Shown piece by piece: positions 1-8,816 of a stretch of 9,443 bases of DNA (position 1 is the first letter of the stretch; each line of letters starts with the position of its first letter). Origin of the DNA: Deltaproteobacteria bacterium (lineage in GTDB: Bacteria; Myxococcota_A; UBA9160; SZUA-336); contig JAUXJB010000049.1 of assembly GCA_030624945.1 (NCBI GenBank), positions 1-9,443 of the forward strand. The letters are read 5' to 3'. Both the position numbers and the translations under genes were made by a program. A model generated the notes under the pieces. The model ran no database searches, was not told the DNA's origin, and saw nothing but the letters and a program-made list of their open reading frames with translations.

Positions 1-122
1 AAGACCACGTCATCAAGCGCAGCCACGTGCAGGGGCTCGCTGGCATGATCTTCAAGAAGCCGCTTGACGCGGACAAGCTGCGAGCGGTCCTGGTGGAGCT
101 CACGCAGGTCGAGCAGGGCTGA
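1..122 (+). CDS. Response regulator receiver domain, C-terminal tail (partial)
   Basis: This is an open frame running in from the left edge (first full codon at base 3) and ending in TGA at 120-122. The 39 visible residues read DHVIKRSHVQGLAGMIFKKP, then a charged helix ending in VEQG. A hydrophobic strand running into K-K-P, followed by a short amphipathic helix, is how CheY-like receiver domains end: the last strand, the conserved lysine before a cis-proline, then helix alpha-5. No output domain follows, so the protein is either a single-domain regulator or has its other domains upstream. The phospho-acceptor aspartate lies outside the window. It is the only plus-strand gene and converges on the minus-strand operon, with 10 bases between the two stops. 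The receiver call is an inference from a short piece. Confidence 0.6.
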   Translation, partial: DHVIKRSHVQGLAGMIFKKPLDADKLRAVLVELTQVEQG

Positions 123-132
123 GCCACACGGG

Positions 133-327
133 TCAGGCTTCCTCGGCGAATTCCTTGTTCACGTTGATCAGCCGTCCGTCATCGGTCTTGACCAGCCAGG
201 CGTTCTCCCACTCCTGGAGAACCTGGAGCTCCATCCCCTCCTCGAGCTCAATGGGCTGGACTTCTTCCCCCAGGTTGGGCTGGTGCAGGAAGGTGCAGTC
301 TTTCTTGATCCTGATCGCGTCTGCCAA
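133..327 (-). CDS. Small conserved-looking protein of unknown function, 64 aa, TTG start
   Basis: I do not recognise this gene. The frame stays open far upstream through comF, but the likely start is the TTG at 325-327: an AGGAG sits 7 bases before it, and upstream residues are low-complexity Arg/Pro-rich read-through. The product (MADAIRIKKDCTFLHQPNLG at its start) is acidic and has one cysteine (C11). Its second half alternates hydrophobic and charged residues, with a W-x3-W pair (W40, W44), a K-T-D-D-G turn (47-51) and an acidic end. Such a pattern would suit a small SH3-like beta barrel, but that is a guess. There is no signal peptide, membrane segment or metal-binding motif. It follows comF by 29 bases and is probably the last gene of the operon. 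Confidence 0.72.
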   Translation of the reverse strand: MADAIRIKKDCTFLHQPNLGEEVQPIELEEGMELQVLQEWENAWLVKTDDGRLINVNKEFAEEA

Positions 328-334
328 GGGGGAT

Positions 335-339
335 CTCCT
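335..339 (-). promoter_or_regulatory. Ribosome binding site fixing the TTG start of the 64-aa gene
   Basis: Read on the minus strand, AGGAG lies 7 bases ahead of the TTG at 325-327. It is one of the clearest Shine-Dalgarno sequences in the window. It decides the start, because no ATG or GTG in the frame lies at a sensible distance. Confidence 0.7.
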
Positions 340-356
340 AGAGGACGGGGGCTGCT

Positions 357-1010
357 TTATAGCGCAGACCGGGGGCCGGTTTCCAACGCGGGTCTCTCGA
401 TCGTGCGCGGTGGCGTGCCCGCCAGAGCAACCGGAATCACGGATTCGGGCTTGGCCGCTCGCCGGAGCTCGATGGCGGCCTCTCGCAGGGTGGCTCCGGT
501 GGTCGTGACGTCGTCCACGAGCAGGACGCGGCGCCCCCGGAGCTGGCGCCGCCCCCGGAAGCTCTGCCTCACGTTGCGCTGCCGCTCGGCGATGGAGAGC
601 CCGGCCTGGGGAACGGTCGGCCGCGTGCGCTTCAATACCCTGGGGCACAGCTCGAGCCCTGTCTTCCGCGCCAAGGCCCGCGCCAGCGTCCAGACGGGAT
701 CGCTGCCGAGCTCGCGGACCCGCGTGCGGTGGCGGGGCACCGCGACGATGCAGTCGGCTCCGAGCGGGCGCACACGCTCGGCCAGGGGTTCCAGAAGCAC
801 CGCCAACGCGTCGCTGCGACCCTCGAACTTGAAGCGGCGCAGGAGCGACCGTCCGACGCCCTCGTACGCGACTGCGGTGACGGCTAGGCCCAGCCCCCGA
901 AGCGGTCGCAGCTCGCGCGCGCAAGTCGGGCAGAGCAAGAGCTCTCCCGGTCTGCGCGGCCGGTCGCAGGCGGGGCAGATGCTGGGTACCAGCAGCTCGA
1001 GGAGGCTCAC
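357..1010 (-). CDS. comF: ComF family phosphoribosyltransferase-like protein
   Basis: The 217-residue product has the normal ComF layout. An N-terminal zinc-ribbon-like part has two C-x2-C pairs (C12/C15 and C27/C30). The core phosphoribosyltransferase fold follows, with the family stretch P-Q-A-G-L-S-x3-R-x2-N-V (134-147) and the PRPP-binding loop VLLVDDVTTTGATL (162-175). ComF proteins are known from DNA uptake in naturally competent bacteria (GntX in enterobacteria), and the exact reaction is not settled. The GTG start at 1008-1010 is chosen because GTGA overlaps the gpmI stop by four bases and because the first cysteine pair lies just after it. The R-G-F-N-Q motif usual after the first core strand is replaced here by ELGSDP (100-105). 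No strong ribosome binding site is visible, so translation probably depends on coupling to gpmI. No other competence genes are in view. Confidence 0.88.
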   Translation of the reverse strand: MSLLELLVPSICPACDRPRRPGELLLCPTCARELRPLRGLGLAVTAVAYEGVGRSLLRRFKFEGRSDALAVLLEPLAERVRPLGADCIVAVPRHRTRVRELGSDPVWTLARALARKTGLELCPRVLKRTRPTVPQAGLSIAERQRNVRQSFRGRRQLRGRRVLLVDDVTTTGATLREAAIELRRAAKPESVIPVALAGTPPRTIERPALETGPRSAL

Positions 1011-2548
1011 TCCGAGGGGATCAGGCTCTTGCCCGTCATCTCCGGGGCCGCCTCGATCCCCAGCAGGCCGCACAGGGTGACCGCGACATCGGGCAGACCG
1101 CCACTCTCGAGGGCTTGCAACGCGCCGCCGCTCGCGAGCCAGAACACGGGGACCGGGTTCGTGGTGTGAGCGGTGTGCGCGCCGCCCGTCTCCTGGTCGA
1201 GGAGTTGCTCGATGTTGCCGTGGTCCGAGGTGATCAGAAGCGTGCCGCCCCGCGCCAGGATCGCGTCGGTCAAGCGGTCGAGGCAGGCGTCCACGACTTC
1301 GACGGCGCGCACGCTCGCGCCGATCACGCCCGTGTGTCCGACCATGTCGGGGTTCGCGTAGTTCACCAGGACGAAGTCGTACTCCGTCTCGCCGATCGCC
1401 TCGAGCAGCGCGTCGGTCAGCTGAACCGCGCTCATCTCCGGCTTCTGGTCGTAGGTCGGGACGTCCACAGGGGACGGGATCAGGATGCGATCTTCGCCCC
1501 GGAAGGGCTCCTCCCGGCCGCCGCTGAAGAAGTAGGTGACGTGCGCGTACTTCTCGGTCTCGGCGATGCGCAGCTGCCGCATTCCCGAAGCGGAGACGAT
1601 TTCGCCGAGAGTGTGCAGGATCTCCATCTGGGGGAACACCGCGGGCAGATCCCATTCCTCGTCGTACACCGTCAGCGTTACGAACTGGCCGAGCTCGATG
1701 CGCGGGAGCTCGGAGGTTTCCCGATCCAGCAGCTCCGGACGGATACGCGTCAGAACGTTGCTGAGCTCGCGCGCTCGGTCCGCGCGATAGTTGAAGAAGA
1801 GCACCGCGTCGCCGTCGCCCAGTGCCGGCCCTTCCCCCACGACCGTTGGCTCGATGAACTCGTCGCCCTCATCCCGGGCGTACGCGCGCTCCACTGCCTC
1901 CACGGCGCTTCGCGCAGTCTGTCCCTCGCGCAAGACGATCGCGCGATAGGCGCGCGCCACGCGGTCCCAACGCCGGTCGCGATCCATCGCCCAGTAACGC
2001 CCGGACACCGTGGCGATGCAACCGCCGAGCTCTCGCAGCCGCTCCTCCAGTGGCTCGAGGAAGCTGCGCGCGCTCGTCGGCGGCGTGTCGCGTCCGTCGG
2101 TGAACGCGTGCAGCACCGGCCGGACGCCTCGGGTGTGCAGGAAGTTCGCGATCCCGTACAGGTGGTCGAGCGAGCTGTGGACACCTCCATCGGAGACGAG
2201 CCCCATCAGGTGCGCCCGCCCGCCCGCCCGCTCCGCCGCCGCGACGAGATTCTGCAGGGCCGGATTCGAAGCGAGCTCCCCCGCCTCGATGGCCTTGCGG
2301 ATACGCATCTGGTTTTGCTCGATCACGCGCCCGGCGCCGAGCGTCATGTGCCCCACTTCGGAGTTGCCCATCTGTCCCGGCGGCAAGCCCACGGCGGGTC
2401 CCGAGGTCTCGAGCTGCGCGTGCGGGTACTCCTGCCGAATGCGGCGCAAGAACGGCGTCTCCGCGAGGGAGGTCGCGTCTCCTGGGCCGCCATCCCCGAG
2501 GCCGAAGCCGTCGAGAATCACCAGGCAGACGGGTCGGCTCTCGCTCAA
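1007..2548 (-). CDS. gpmI: 2,3-bisphosphoglycerate-independent phosphoglycerate mutase
   Basis: GpmI interconverts 3- and 2-phosphoglycerate in glycolysis and gluconeogenesis, using two Mn(II) ions in the cytosol. The 513-residue length is standard. The phosphatase domain carries the metal ligands D13, D401 and H405 (PDMVGH), D442 and H443 (SDHGN) and H461 (HTAHTTNPVP), plus the nucleophilic serine S63 in QMGNSEVGH. The inserted phosphotransferase domain has GGVHS (121-125), DGRDTPP (151-157), the arginine-rich GRYWAMDRDRRWDR (183-196) and NYRADRARE (253-261). EKYAHVTYFFSGG (332-344) completes the set. The TTG at 2546-2548 is the start: it puts the first strand (VCLVILDGFG) at residue 7, overlaps the rsfS stop as TTGA, and has GGAG 7 bases upstream. 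A longer frame to 2818 is only read-through over rsfS. The comF start overlaps its stop by four bases. Confidence 0.96.
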   Translation of the reverse strand: MSESRPVCLVILDGFGLGDGGPGDATSLAETPFLRRIRQEYPHAQLETSGPAVGLPPGQMGNSEVGHMTLGAGRVIEQNQMRIRKAIEAGELASNPALQNLVAAAERAGGRAHLMGLVSDGGVHSSLDHLYGIANFLHTRGVRPVLHAFTDGRDTPPTSARSFLEPLEERLRELGGCIATVSGRYWAMDRDRRWDRVARAYRAIVLREGQTARSAVEAVERAYARDEGDEFIEPTVVGEGPALGDGDAVLFFNYRADRARELSNVLTRIRPELLDRETSELPRIELGQFVTLTVYDEEWDLPAVFPQMEILHTLGEIVSASGMRQLRIAETEKYAHVTYFFSGGREEPFRGEDRILIPSPVDVPTYDQKPEMSAVQLTDALLEAIGETEYDFVLVNYANPDMVGHTGVIGASVRAVEVVDACLDRLTDAILARGGTLLITSDHGNIEQLLDQETGGAHTAHTTNPVPVFWLASGGALQALESGGLPDVAVTLCGLLGIEAAPEMTGKSLIPSE

Positions 2549-2907
2549 CGCAGCGCTCCCGCGACTCGCGGCAGCTCCAGCGCCTCCGCATCGCCCCACA
2601 GTCGCTCGAGCCCGAAGAACTCGCGGGCTTCTGCGAGAAATAGGTGGACGATCACATCCCCGAGATCGACCAGCACCCAGCGCGCGGCCCCCTCGCCCTC
2701 GACGCCCAGTACCCTTTCCCCGAGCTTCGCGCTGACCTCCAGCGCGGCGTCCGCGAGGGTCTGCACGTGGCGCGCGGAGGTTCCCGTTGCGATAACGAAG
2801 AAGTCGGTGAACGAACACAGCTCCCCGAGGTCCAGAATCTGGATGTCCACGCCCTTCTTGTCGGCGATCCCTGCGGCCACGGCGAGTGCTTTCTCTTTGG
2901 AGGTCAA
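2545..2907 (-). CDS. rsfS: Ribosomal silencing factor RsfS (Iojap family)
   Basis: RsfS binds ribosomal protein L14 on the 50S subunit and blocks subunit joining when nutrients are short. The 120-residue product shows the family pattern: an N-terminal helix, then DIQILDLGELCSFTDFFVIATG (21-42), S-A-R-H-V-Q-T-L (44-51), the small domain core G-V-E-G-E-G-A-A-R-W-V-L-V-D-L-G-D-V-I-V-H-L-F (68-90) and the closing R-E-F-F-G-L-E-R-L-W (95-104). The TTG at 2905-2907 is taken as start: it overlaps the nadD stop (TTGA), has GGGAG a few bases upstream, and gives a normal N-terminus (MTSKEKALAV). It sits between nadD and gpmI. The nadD-rsfS pair is common, but the rlmH gene that often follows rsfS is absent here. 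Confidence 0.95.
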   Translation of the reverse strand: MTSKEKALAVAAGIADKKGVDIQILDLGELCSFTDFFVIATGTSARHVQTLADAALEVSAKLGERVLGVEGEGAARWVLVDLGDVIVHLFLAEAREFFGLERLWGDAEALELPRVAGALR

Positions 2908-3542
2908 GCGCTCTCCCGATACAGCTGGCGCTTCTCGATGTAATCGATGACCTCGTCGGGTACGAGGTATCGGATCGATTCGCGCTGTGCGACCCGCCTG
3001 CGGATGTTGCTCGCGGAGATGGCCAGCGGGTCGAACTCGAGCCTCCGCAGCTCGTTCCCCGATTCGTGAATCAACCCGTGCGGCCCCTCCCGAAAGGGTG
3101 TGGCCAGCGTCGGGGGCAGCAGTGCGCGTAGCGAATCGGACCAGCCGGGGCGCTCGACGACGGCGAAGTTGGCCAGCTCGAAGAGCGCCGCGGGCTCGGC
3201 CCAGCGATCGATTTCGGCCAGCGCGTCGCTCCCGAGGATGAACCACAGCGGTTCCGAAGGGGAGCTCTCGGAGAGCGTGCGGAGGGTGTCGACGGTGTAG
3301 CTCGGCCCCGTTCTCCTCACCTCGAGGTCTGCCACCTCGAAGTGCGGATTGGAGGCGGTCGCGCGTCGGGTCATCTCCAGGCGATCGATTGCCGGAGCGA
3401 TCGCCTCCGGCTTGAGCGGCGGAGCGCCGGCGGGGACGAAGAGGATGCGCTCGACCCCGAGGCTCTCTCTCGCCACTTCTCCGAGGCGCAGGTGCGCCAG
3501 GTGTATCGGGTTGAAAGTACCGCCAAGGACGCCGCGGCTCAC
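2904..3542 (-). CDS. nadD: Nicotinate-nucleotide adenylyltransferase
   Basis: NadD joins nicotinate mononucleotide and ATP to make deamido-NAD, a late step of NAD synthesis. The 212-residue protein is a single nucleotidyltransferase fold. It has GGTFNPIHLAH (7-17) with the H-x2-H nucleotide-binding pair H14/H17, the product-contacting P-S-Y-T-V-D-T-L (80-87), W-F-I-L-G-S-D-A-L (100-108), and the C-terminal ISASNIRRRV (175-184), equivalent to the I-S-S-T-x-I-R motif. The second residue pair is F-N rather than the equally common F-D. The GTG at 3540-3542 is the start, since the G-G-T-F motif must lie within a few residues of the N-terminus; it overlaps the proA stop as GTGA. Only a distant GAGGG lies upstream, so coupling to proA is likely. 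Confidence 0.96.
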   Translation of the reverse strand: MSRGVLGGTFNPIHLAHLRLGEVARESLGVERILFVPAGAPPLKPEAIAPAIDRLEMTRRATASNPHFEVADLEVRRTGPSYTVDTLRTLSESSPSEPLWFILGSDALAEIDRWAEPAALFELANFAVVERPGWSDSLRALLPPTLATPFREGPHGLIHESGNELRRLEFDPLAISASNIRRRVAQRESIRYLVPDEVIDYIEKRQLYRESA

Positions 3543-4795
3543 TCGAGAATCGTTCCCTCGCCGAATGCGATGAACTTCTGGGTCGTGAGGCCCTCCAGGC
3601 CCATCGGTCCGTACCAGTGCATCTTCGTGGTAGAGACGCCCACCTCGGCGCCGAGACCGAGCTGGAACCCGTCCGAGAAGCGCGTGCTCGCGTTCACGAA
3701 GACCGAGCTCGAGTTCACCCGCCGAACGAACTCGCGGGCGCGGTGGATGTCCTGGCTTACGATGACTTCGGTGTGATTCGATCCGAAGCGGCGGATGTGG
3801 TCGATGGCCTGGTCCATGGAATCGACCACGCGGACGGCGAGGATCATGGCCAGGTACTCGGCTCGCCAGTCGTCCTCGGTTGCGGGTAACGCGCTTGGAA
3901 AGAGCTGCCGCGTGCGCTCGCAGCCCCGCAGCTCGACTCCGAGGCCCGACATCTCACCGAGCAGGTCGGGCAGTAGCCGATCTGCGAGCGCGGCGTGCAC
4001 CAGTAGTGTCTCGGCGGCGTTGCAGACGGCGACCCGTTGGCACTTCGAGTTGATCGCGATGTCGCGCGCCATCTTGGCCTCGGCGAACTCGTCGAGATAG
4101 ACGTGACATACTCCGGCGTAGTGCTTGATCACCGGGATGCGCGACTTCTGCGAGACTCTCCGGATCAGGCCCTCGCCTCCGCGCGGCACCACCAGATCGA
4201 TCTCCTCCTCGCGTTCGAGCAGCAGGTCGATGATCTCGCGATCGGTCCTCGAGACGAGCTGCAGCGCGTCGCTGGGGACGCCACACTCCGCGAACGCCGC
4301 CCGCAGCGTCGCGGCAATCGCCCTGTTCGAGCGGATCGCCTCCGAGCCGCCCCGCAGGAGTGTCGCGTTTCCGCTCTTGAGGCAGAGTGCGGCCACGTCG
4401 GCGGTCACGTTCGGGCGCGACTCGTAGATCACCATGATGACGCCCAGCGGGATCCGCATGCGCCCGACCTGCAGTCCGCTGGGGCGGTTCCACATGCCCG
4501 TGACCTCGCCCACGGGATCGGGTAGGTCCGCGACCTGGCGCAGTCCATCGGCCAGCCCGGCAACGCGTGCCGGATTCAGGGTGAGGCGGTCGACCAGCGG
4601 CTCCGCCACGCCGTTCGCTCGCGCGGCCTCCAGGTCTCGGGCGTTCTCGCACAGAAGCCCCTCGGCCTCCTGCTCGAGCCGATCTGCGGCGAGCCGCAAG
4701 GCGGCGTTCTTGACGTCCGTGGGCAGCTCCGCGACCAGATCCGCCGCCCTGCACGCCCTGCGCACGAGATCGTTGACGAGCTCGGAGCGGTTCAT
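3539..4795 (-). CDS. proA: Gamma-glutamyl phosphate reductase (glutamate-5-semialdehyde dehydrogenase)
   Basis: ProA reduces gamma-glutamyl phosphate to glutamate semialdehyde with NADPH, the second step of proline synthesis after ProB. The 418 residues form an aldehyde-dehydrogenase-type fold. Landmarks are P-L-G-V-I-M-V-I-Y-E-S-R-P-N-V (116-130), L-K-S-G-N-A-x-L-L-R-G-G-S-E-A (139-153), and the catalytic cysteine C258 in VCNAAETLLV (257-266). The C-terminal G-L-G-A-E-V-G-V-S-T (380-389) runs into G-P-M-G-L-E-G-L-T-T (396-405). Just before that, KMHWYGPMG (391-399) replaces the more usual K-L-H-A-R-G-P-M-G. The ATG at 4793-4795 is certain to the codon, because an in-frame TAA lies two codons upstream. 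There is no ribosome binding site, but a -10-like TACACT lies 6 bases before the ATG. A 64-base gap separates it from proB. Confidence 0.96.
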   Translation of the reverse strand: MNRSELVNDLVRRACRAADLVAELPTDVKNAALRLAADRLEQEAEGLLCENARDLEAARANGVAEPLVDRLTLNPARVAGLADGLRQVADLPDPVGEVTGMWNRPSGLQVGRMRIPLGVIMVIYESRPNVTADVAALCLKSGNATLLRGGSEAIRSNRAIAATLRAAFAECGVPSDALQLVSRTDREIIDLLLEREEEIDLVVPRGGEGLIRRVSQKSRIPVIKHYAGVCHVYLDEFAEAKMARDIAINSKCQRVAVCNAAETLLVHAALADRLLPDLLGEMSGLGVELRGCERTRQLFPSALPATEDDWRAEYLAMILAVRVVDSMDQAIDHIRRFGSNHTEVIVSQDIHRAREFVRRVNSSSVFVNASTRFSDGFQLGLGAEVGVSTTKMHWYGPMGLEGLTTQKFIAFGEGTILE

Positions 4796-4801
4796 CCGTT
4801 A

Positions 4802-4807
4802 AGTGTA
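4802..4807 (-). promoter_or_regulatory. Possible extended -10 element in front of proA
   Basis: On the minus strand TGCTACACT lies just before proA, with the hexamer TACACT ending 6 bases ahead of the ATG. A TG one base upstream fits an extended -10. I see no convincing -35 at 16-18 bases. If used, transcription would begin at or beside the start codon, giving a leaderless proA message, in line with the missing Shine-Dalgarno sequence. This is an inference from position and from the parallel with obg and rplU. Confidence 0.3.
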
Positions 4808-4809
4808 GC

Positions 4810-4855
4810 AGGCCGCATGGGCCTCGCCGGAGAGCTCGAATCCGCCCGGACGGGC
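4810..4855. repeat. Short inverted repeats in the proB-proA gap
   Basis: The 64-base gap holds two small dyads: AGGCC/GGCCT (4810-4814 with 4820-4824, loop of 5) and GCCCG/CGGGC (4844-4848 with 4851-4855, loop of 2), with the palindrome GAGCTC at 4832-4837 between them. No T-run follows either one in the direction of transcription, so a strong intrinsic terminator is unlikely. In such G+C-rich DNA short dyads also arise by chance. Confidence 0.3.
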
Positions 4856-4859
4856 TCTT

Positions 4860-7084
<2,225 letters not shown>

Positions 7085-7333
7085 TCAGGAGTCGATCGCC
7101 ACCACGTTCTGCTTCTTCGAGCTGTAGTAGCGGGCCTTTCCGCTCTTCAGCGCGAAGAGGGTGTAGTCGCGGCCCATCCCTACGCCGCGCCCCGGGTGGA
7201 TCTTCGTGCCCAGCTGGCGGACGAGGATGTTTCCGGCGACGACGTCCTGGCCCGCGTAGATCTTGATCCCGCGGCGCTGGCCGCGGCTGTCCCGACCGTT
7301 GCGGGTGCTGCCCTGTCCCTTTTTGTGCGCCAT
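7085..7333 (-). CDS. rpmA: 50S ribosomal protein L27
   Basis: L27 sits near the peptidyl transferase centre of the 50S subunit, with its N-terminal tail reaching the tRNA ends. The 82-residue product has the classical sequence: [16 protein letters not shown] (1-16), [13 protein letters not shown] (28-40), T-K-I-H-P-G (43-48), [12 protein letters not shown] (51-62). The N-terminus starts directly with M-A-H-K-K, so there is no Firmicutes-type cleaved leader. The ATG at 7331-7333 touches the rplU TAG with no gap, and a GAGG inside the end of rplU lies 8 bases before it, so the two proteins are made from one message. The stop is followed at once by a strong hairpin. Confidence 0.97.
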   Translation of the reverse strand: MAHKKGQGSTRNGRDSRGQRRGIKIYAGQDVVAGNILVRQLGTKIHPGRGVGMGRDYTLFALKSGKARYYSSKKQNVVAIDS

Positions 7334-7645
7334 CTACGAGACCTCGATCGACTCGATCACCACTCGGGTGTAGCGCTGTCGATGTCCTTGGCGCAGGCGG
7401 TAGCGCTTGCGCCGCTTGTACTTGAAGATCCGCAGCTTCGGGCCCTTCGTCTCACCCGCGATGCGGGCCACGACCCTGGCGCCCTCGACGAGCGGGGTGC
7501 CGATGCGGACCGGATCGTCCCCCACCAGGAGTACCTCGGAGAGCTCGATCGTCTCGCCCTCTGCGCCCCGAAGGCGCTCCACGTCCAGAAAATCCCCCTC
7601 CTGGACTCGGGCCTGCTTTCCGCCTGTTCGGATGACCGCATACAT
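7334..7645 (-). CDS. rplU: 50S ribosomal protein L21
   Basis: L21 binds 23S rRNA in the large subunit. The 103-residue length is standard. MYAVIRTGGKQ (1-11) is the hallmark N-terminus; the middle has E-G-D-F-L-D-V-E-R-L (16-25), and the basic rRNA-binding stretch FKYKRRKRYRLRQGHRQRY (74-92) ends the protein. The ATG at 7643-7645 is set by the conserved N-terminus. Upstream is a C-rich stretch with no Shine-Dalgarno sequence, and a good promoter (7655-7682) whose -10 ends only 9 bases before the ATG, so the message is probably leaderless or nearly so. It is the first gene of the rplU-rpmA-obg-pro unit. Confidence 0.97.
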   Translation of the reverse strand: MYAVIRTGGKQARVQEGDFLDVERLRGAEGETIELSEVLLVGDDPVRIGTPLVEGARVVARIAGETKGPKLRIFKYKRRKRYRLRQGHRQRYTRVVIESIEVS

Positions 7646-7654
7646 GGGGGGCGG

Positions 7655-7682
7655 AGTCTACGCCAATCCCGGGGCAGGTCAA
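7655..7682 (-). promoter_or_regulatory. Sigma70-type promoter for rplU-rpmA and following genes
   Basis: On the minus strand TTGACC (7677-7682, five of six consensus bases) is followed by a 16-base spacer and TAGACT (7655-7660, four of six, fitting TANNNT). The -35 overlaps the stop codon of the upstream flavoprotein gene, the only place a promoter could fit in the 33-base gap. The predicted start lies 2-3 bases before the rplU ATG. This is the best promoter match I found in the window. Confidence 0.6.
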
Positions 7683-8788
7683 CGCTCCTGCGGGATCAGC
7701 CTCTCGGCACTCTCGAGCACGCGCTGGGCGTCCGCCGCGATCTCGGCCAGAATCTCGGCCGCCGGCCGGATGCGCTCGATCATGCCGAGGCCCTGCCCCG
7801 CGAACCCGGGCGAGATGTCCGCGCGGCCCGCGGCCGAGGCGGCCGCCAGGACGGGCCCCGAGATCCTGCCCTGGAACGGCATGGGCAGGGGGTCGAGGCC
7901 GCTCTCGGTGTAGGCCTGCGCCCATTTGTTGCGGATCAGGCGAGCGGGCTTCCCCGTCACCGATCTGGACACCGTGGTGTTCTCCTCGTCGCTGTCCACG
8001 AGCGCCTGCTTCTGGTGGGGCAGGATGCCCGCCTCTTCGGTGGCCAGGAAGACCGTACCGAGCCAGACCCCCACGGCCCCCAGCATCAGGGCAGCCGCCA
8101 CGCCGCGGCCGTCCATGATGCCGCCGGCGGCGACCACGGGAATGTCCCCGGCGGCGTCCACGACCTGGGGCACGAGCGCCATGGTACCGATCGGCGAGTT
8201 GTGGCCGCCCGCGTCGTGGCCCTGGGCGACGATCACGTCGACGCCATCCTCGCTCACCCGGCGCGCGTGACGGACGGCGCCCACCACGGCCATGACCGCC
8301 GTTCCGTTCTCGTGGAGGCGGTCCATCCACGGCCCCGGGCTGCCCAGTCCGGCGGCGTAGACCGGCACGCGCTCCTCGATCACGACCTCCATCTGCGACT
8401 CGAAGAAGTCCTTCGAGAATGCGGCAACGCTGGCTCCCGCGACGGGAGCGGCCACCAATCCCTCTCGCTCCATGAACTGCTCGGCAAACTTCTCATGTCG
8501 GGGGAGCTGGTCGAGGGGCGAGGGTCCGCTGCCGGGCTCGCCGCTGATGCGTCGGACCGATGCGGGCAGCAGCGTGTCGACCCCGAAGGGCTTGTCGGTC
8601 CGGCTGCGCACCTCGCTGATCCACTTCCGGAGCTGATCGGGTCCGCAACCGGCCGCGCCCAGAATGCCGAGGCCACCGGCGTTGGAGACGGCTGCCGCCA
8701 GCCGCGGGTTGCTGGCGCCTCCCATGCCGGCCAGGACGATGGGCACCTCGATGCCCAGTACATCGCAGAGCTTCGTTCTCAGCGCCAT
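7679..8788 (-). CDS. Nitronate monooxygenase / 2-nitropropane dioxygenase-type flavoprotein
   Basis: The 369-residue product is a TIM-barrel FMN enzyme of the NMO/NPD family, members of which oxidise alkyl nitronates (for example propionate-3-nitronate), while relatives (FabK) are enoyl-ACP reductases. Visible are the opening G-I-E-V-P-I-V-L-A-G-M-G-G (12-24), A-A-A-V-S-N-A-G-G-L-G (31-41), the flavin and active-site stretch A-Q-G-H-D-A-G-G-H (188-196) with the expected histidine H196, and the phosphate-binding P-V-V-A-A-G-G-I-x-D-G-R-G-V (217-230) with L-G-T-V-F-L-A-T-E-E-A (243-253). The length exceeds FabK (about 310). The usual P-M in the first motif is replaced by A-G-M. The ATG at 8786-8788 has GGAGAAGG 7 bases upstream. 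It follows the LhgO-like gene by 28 bases. The substrate is unknown. Confidence 0.88.
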   Translation of the reverse strand: MALRTKLCDVLGIEVPIVLAGMGGASNPRLAAAVSNAGGLGILGAAGCGPDQLRKWISEVRSRTDKPFGVDTLLPASVRRISGEPGSGPSPLDQLPRHEKFAEQFMEREGLVAAPVAGASVAAFSKDFFESQMEVVIEERVPVYAAGLGSPGPWMDRLHENGTAVMAVVGAVRHARRVSEDGVDVIVAQGHDAGGHNSPIGTMALVPQVVDAAGDIPVVAAGGIMDGRGVAAALMLGAVGVWLGTVFLATEEAGILPHQKQALVDSDEENTTVSRSVTGKPARLIRNKWAQAYTESGLDPLPMPFQGRISGPVLAAASAAGRADISPGFAGQGLGMIERIRPAAEILAEIAADAQRVLESAERLIPQER

Positions 8789-8795
8789 TGCTCGG

Positions 8796-8803
8796 CCTTC
8801 TCC
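8796..8803 (-). promoter_or_regulatory. Ribosome binding site of the NMO-type gene
   Basis: On the minus strand GGAGAAGG lies 7 bases ahead of the ATG at 8786-8788. It is a strong purine-rich site, in contrast to rplU, obg and proA, which have none. A TATGAT hexamer preceded by TGA (8816-8821) overlaps the stop of the upstream gene and could be an extended -10, though I see no -35. Confidence 0.6.
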
Positions 8804-8816
8804 ACGTTCACCCCGA

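Noticed and set aside
110..150. Possible bidirectional terminator between the two convergent stops
   Set aside because: Only a four-base pairing (AGCC/GGCT) is visible, with no T-run on either side.
64..1080. Plus-strand open frame of 338 codons opposite comF and the small gene
   Set aside because: Its composition is Arg/Ser/Pro-rich and it overlaps the receiver-domain tail in another frame. The minus-strand genes explain the region.
2549..2818. Possible N-terminal extension of gpmI over rsfS
   Set aside because: GpmI proteins begin a few residues before the V-I-L-D-G-F-G strand. The TTG at 2548 gives a normal length of 513.
1115..2950. Plus-strand open frame of 611 codons opposite gpmI and rsfS
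   Set aside because: It is a mirror frame of strongly conserved genes, with Arg/Ala/Val/His-rich composition and no recognisable motif or ribosome binding site.
4844..4855. GCCCG-GA-CGGGC palindrome after proB as a terminator
   Set aside because: The stem has five pairs, a two-base loop and no T-run in the direction of transcription. It is kept only as a weak dyad.
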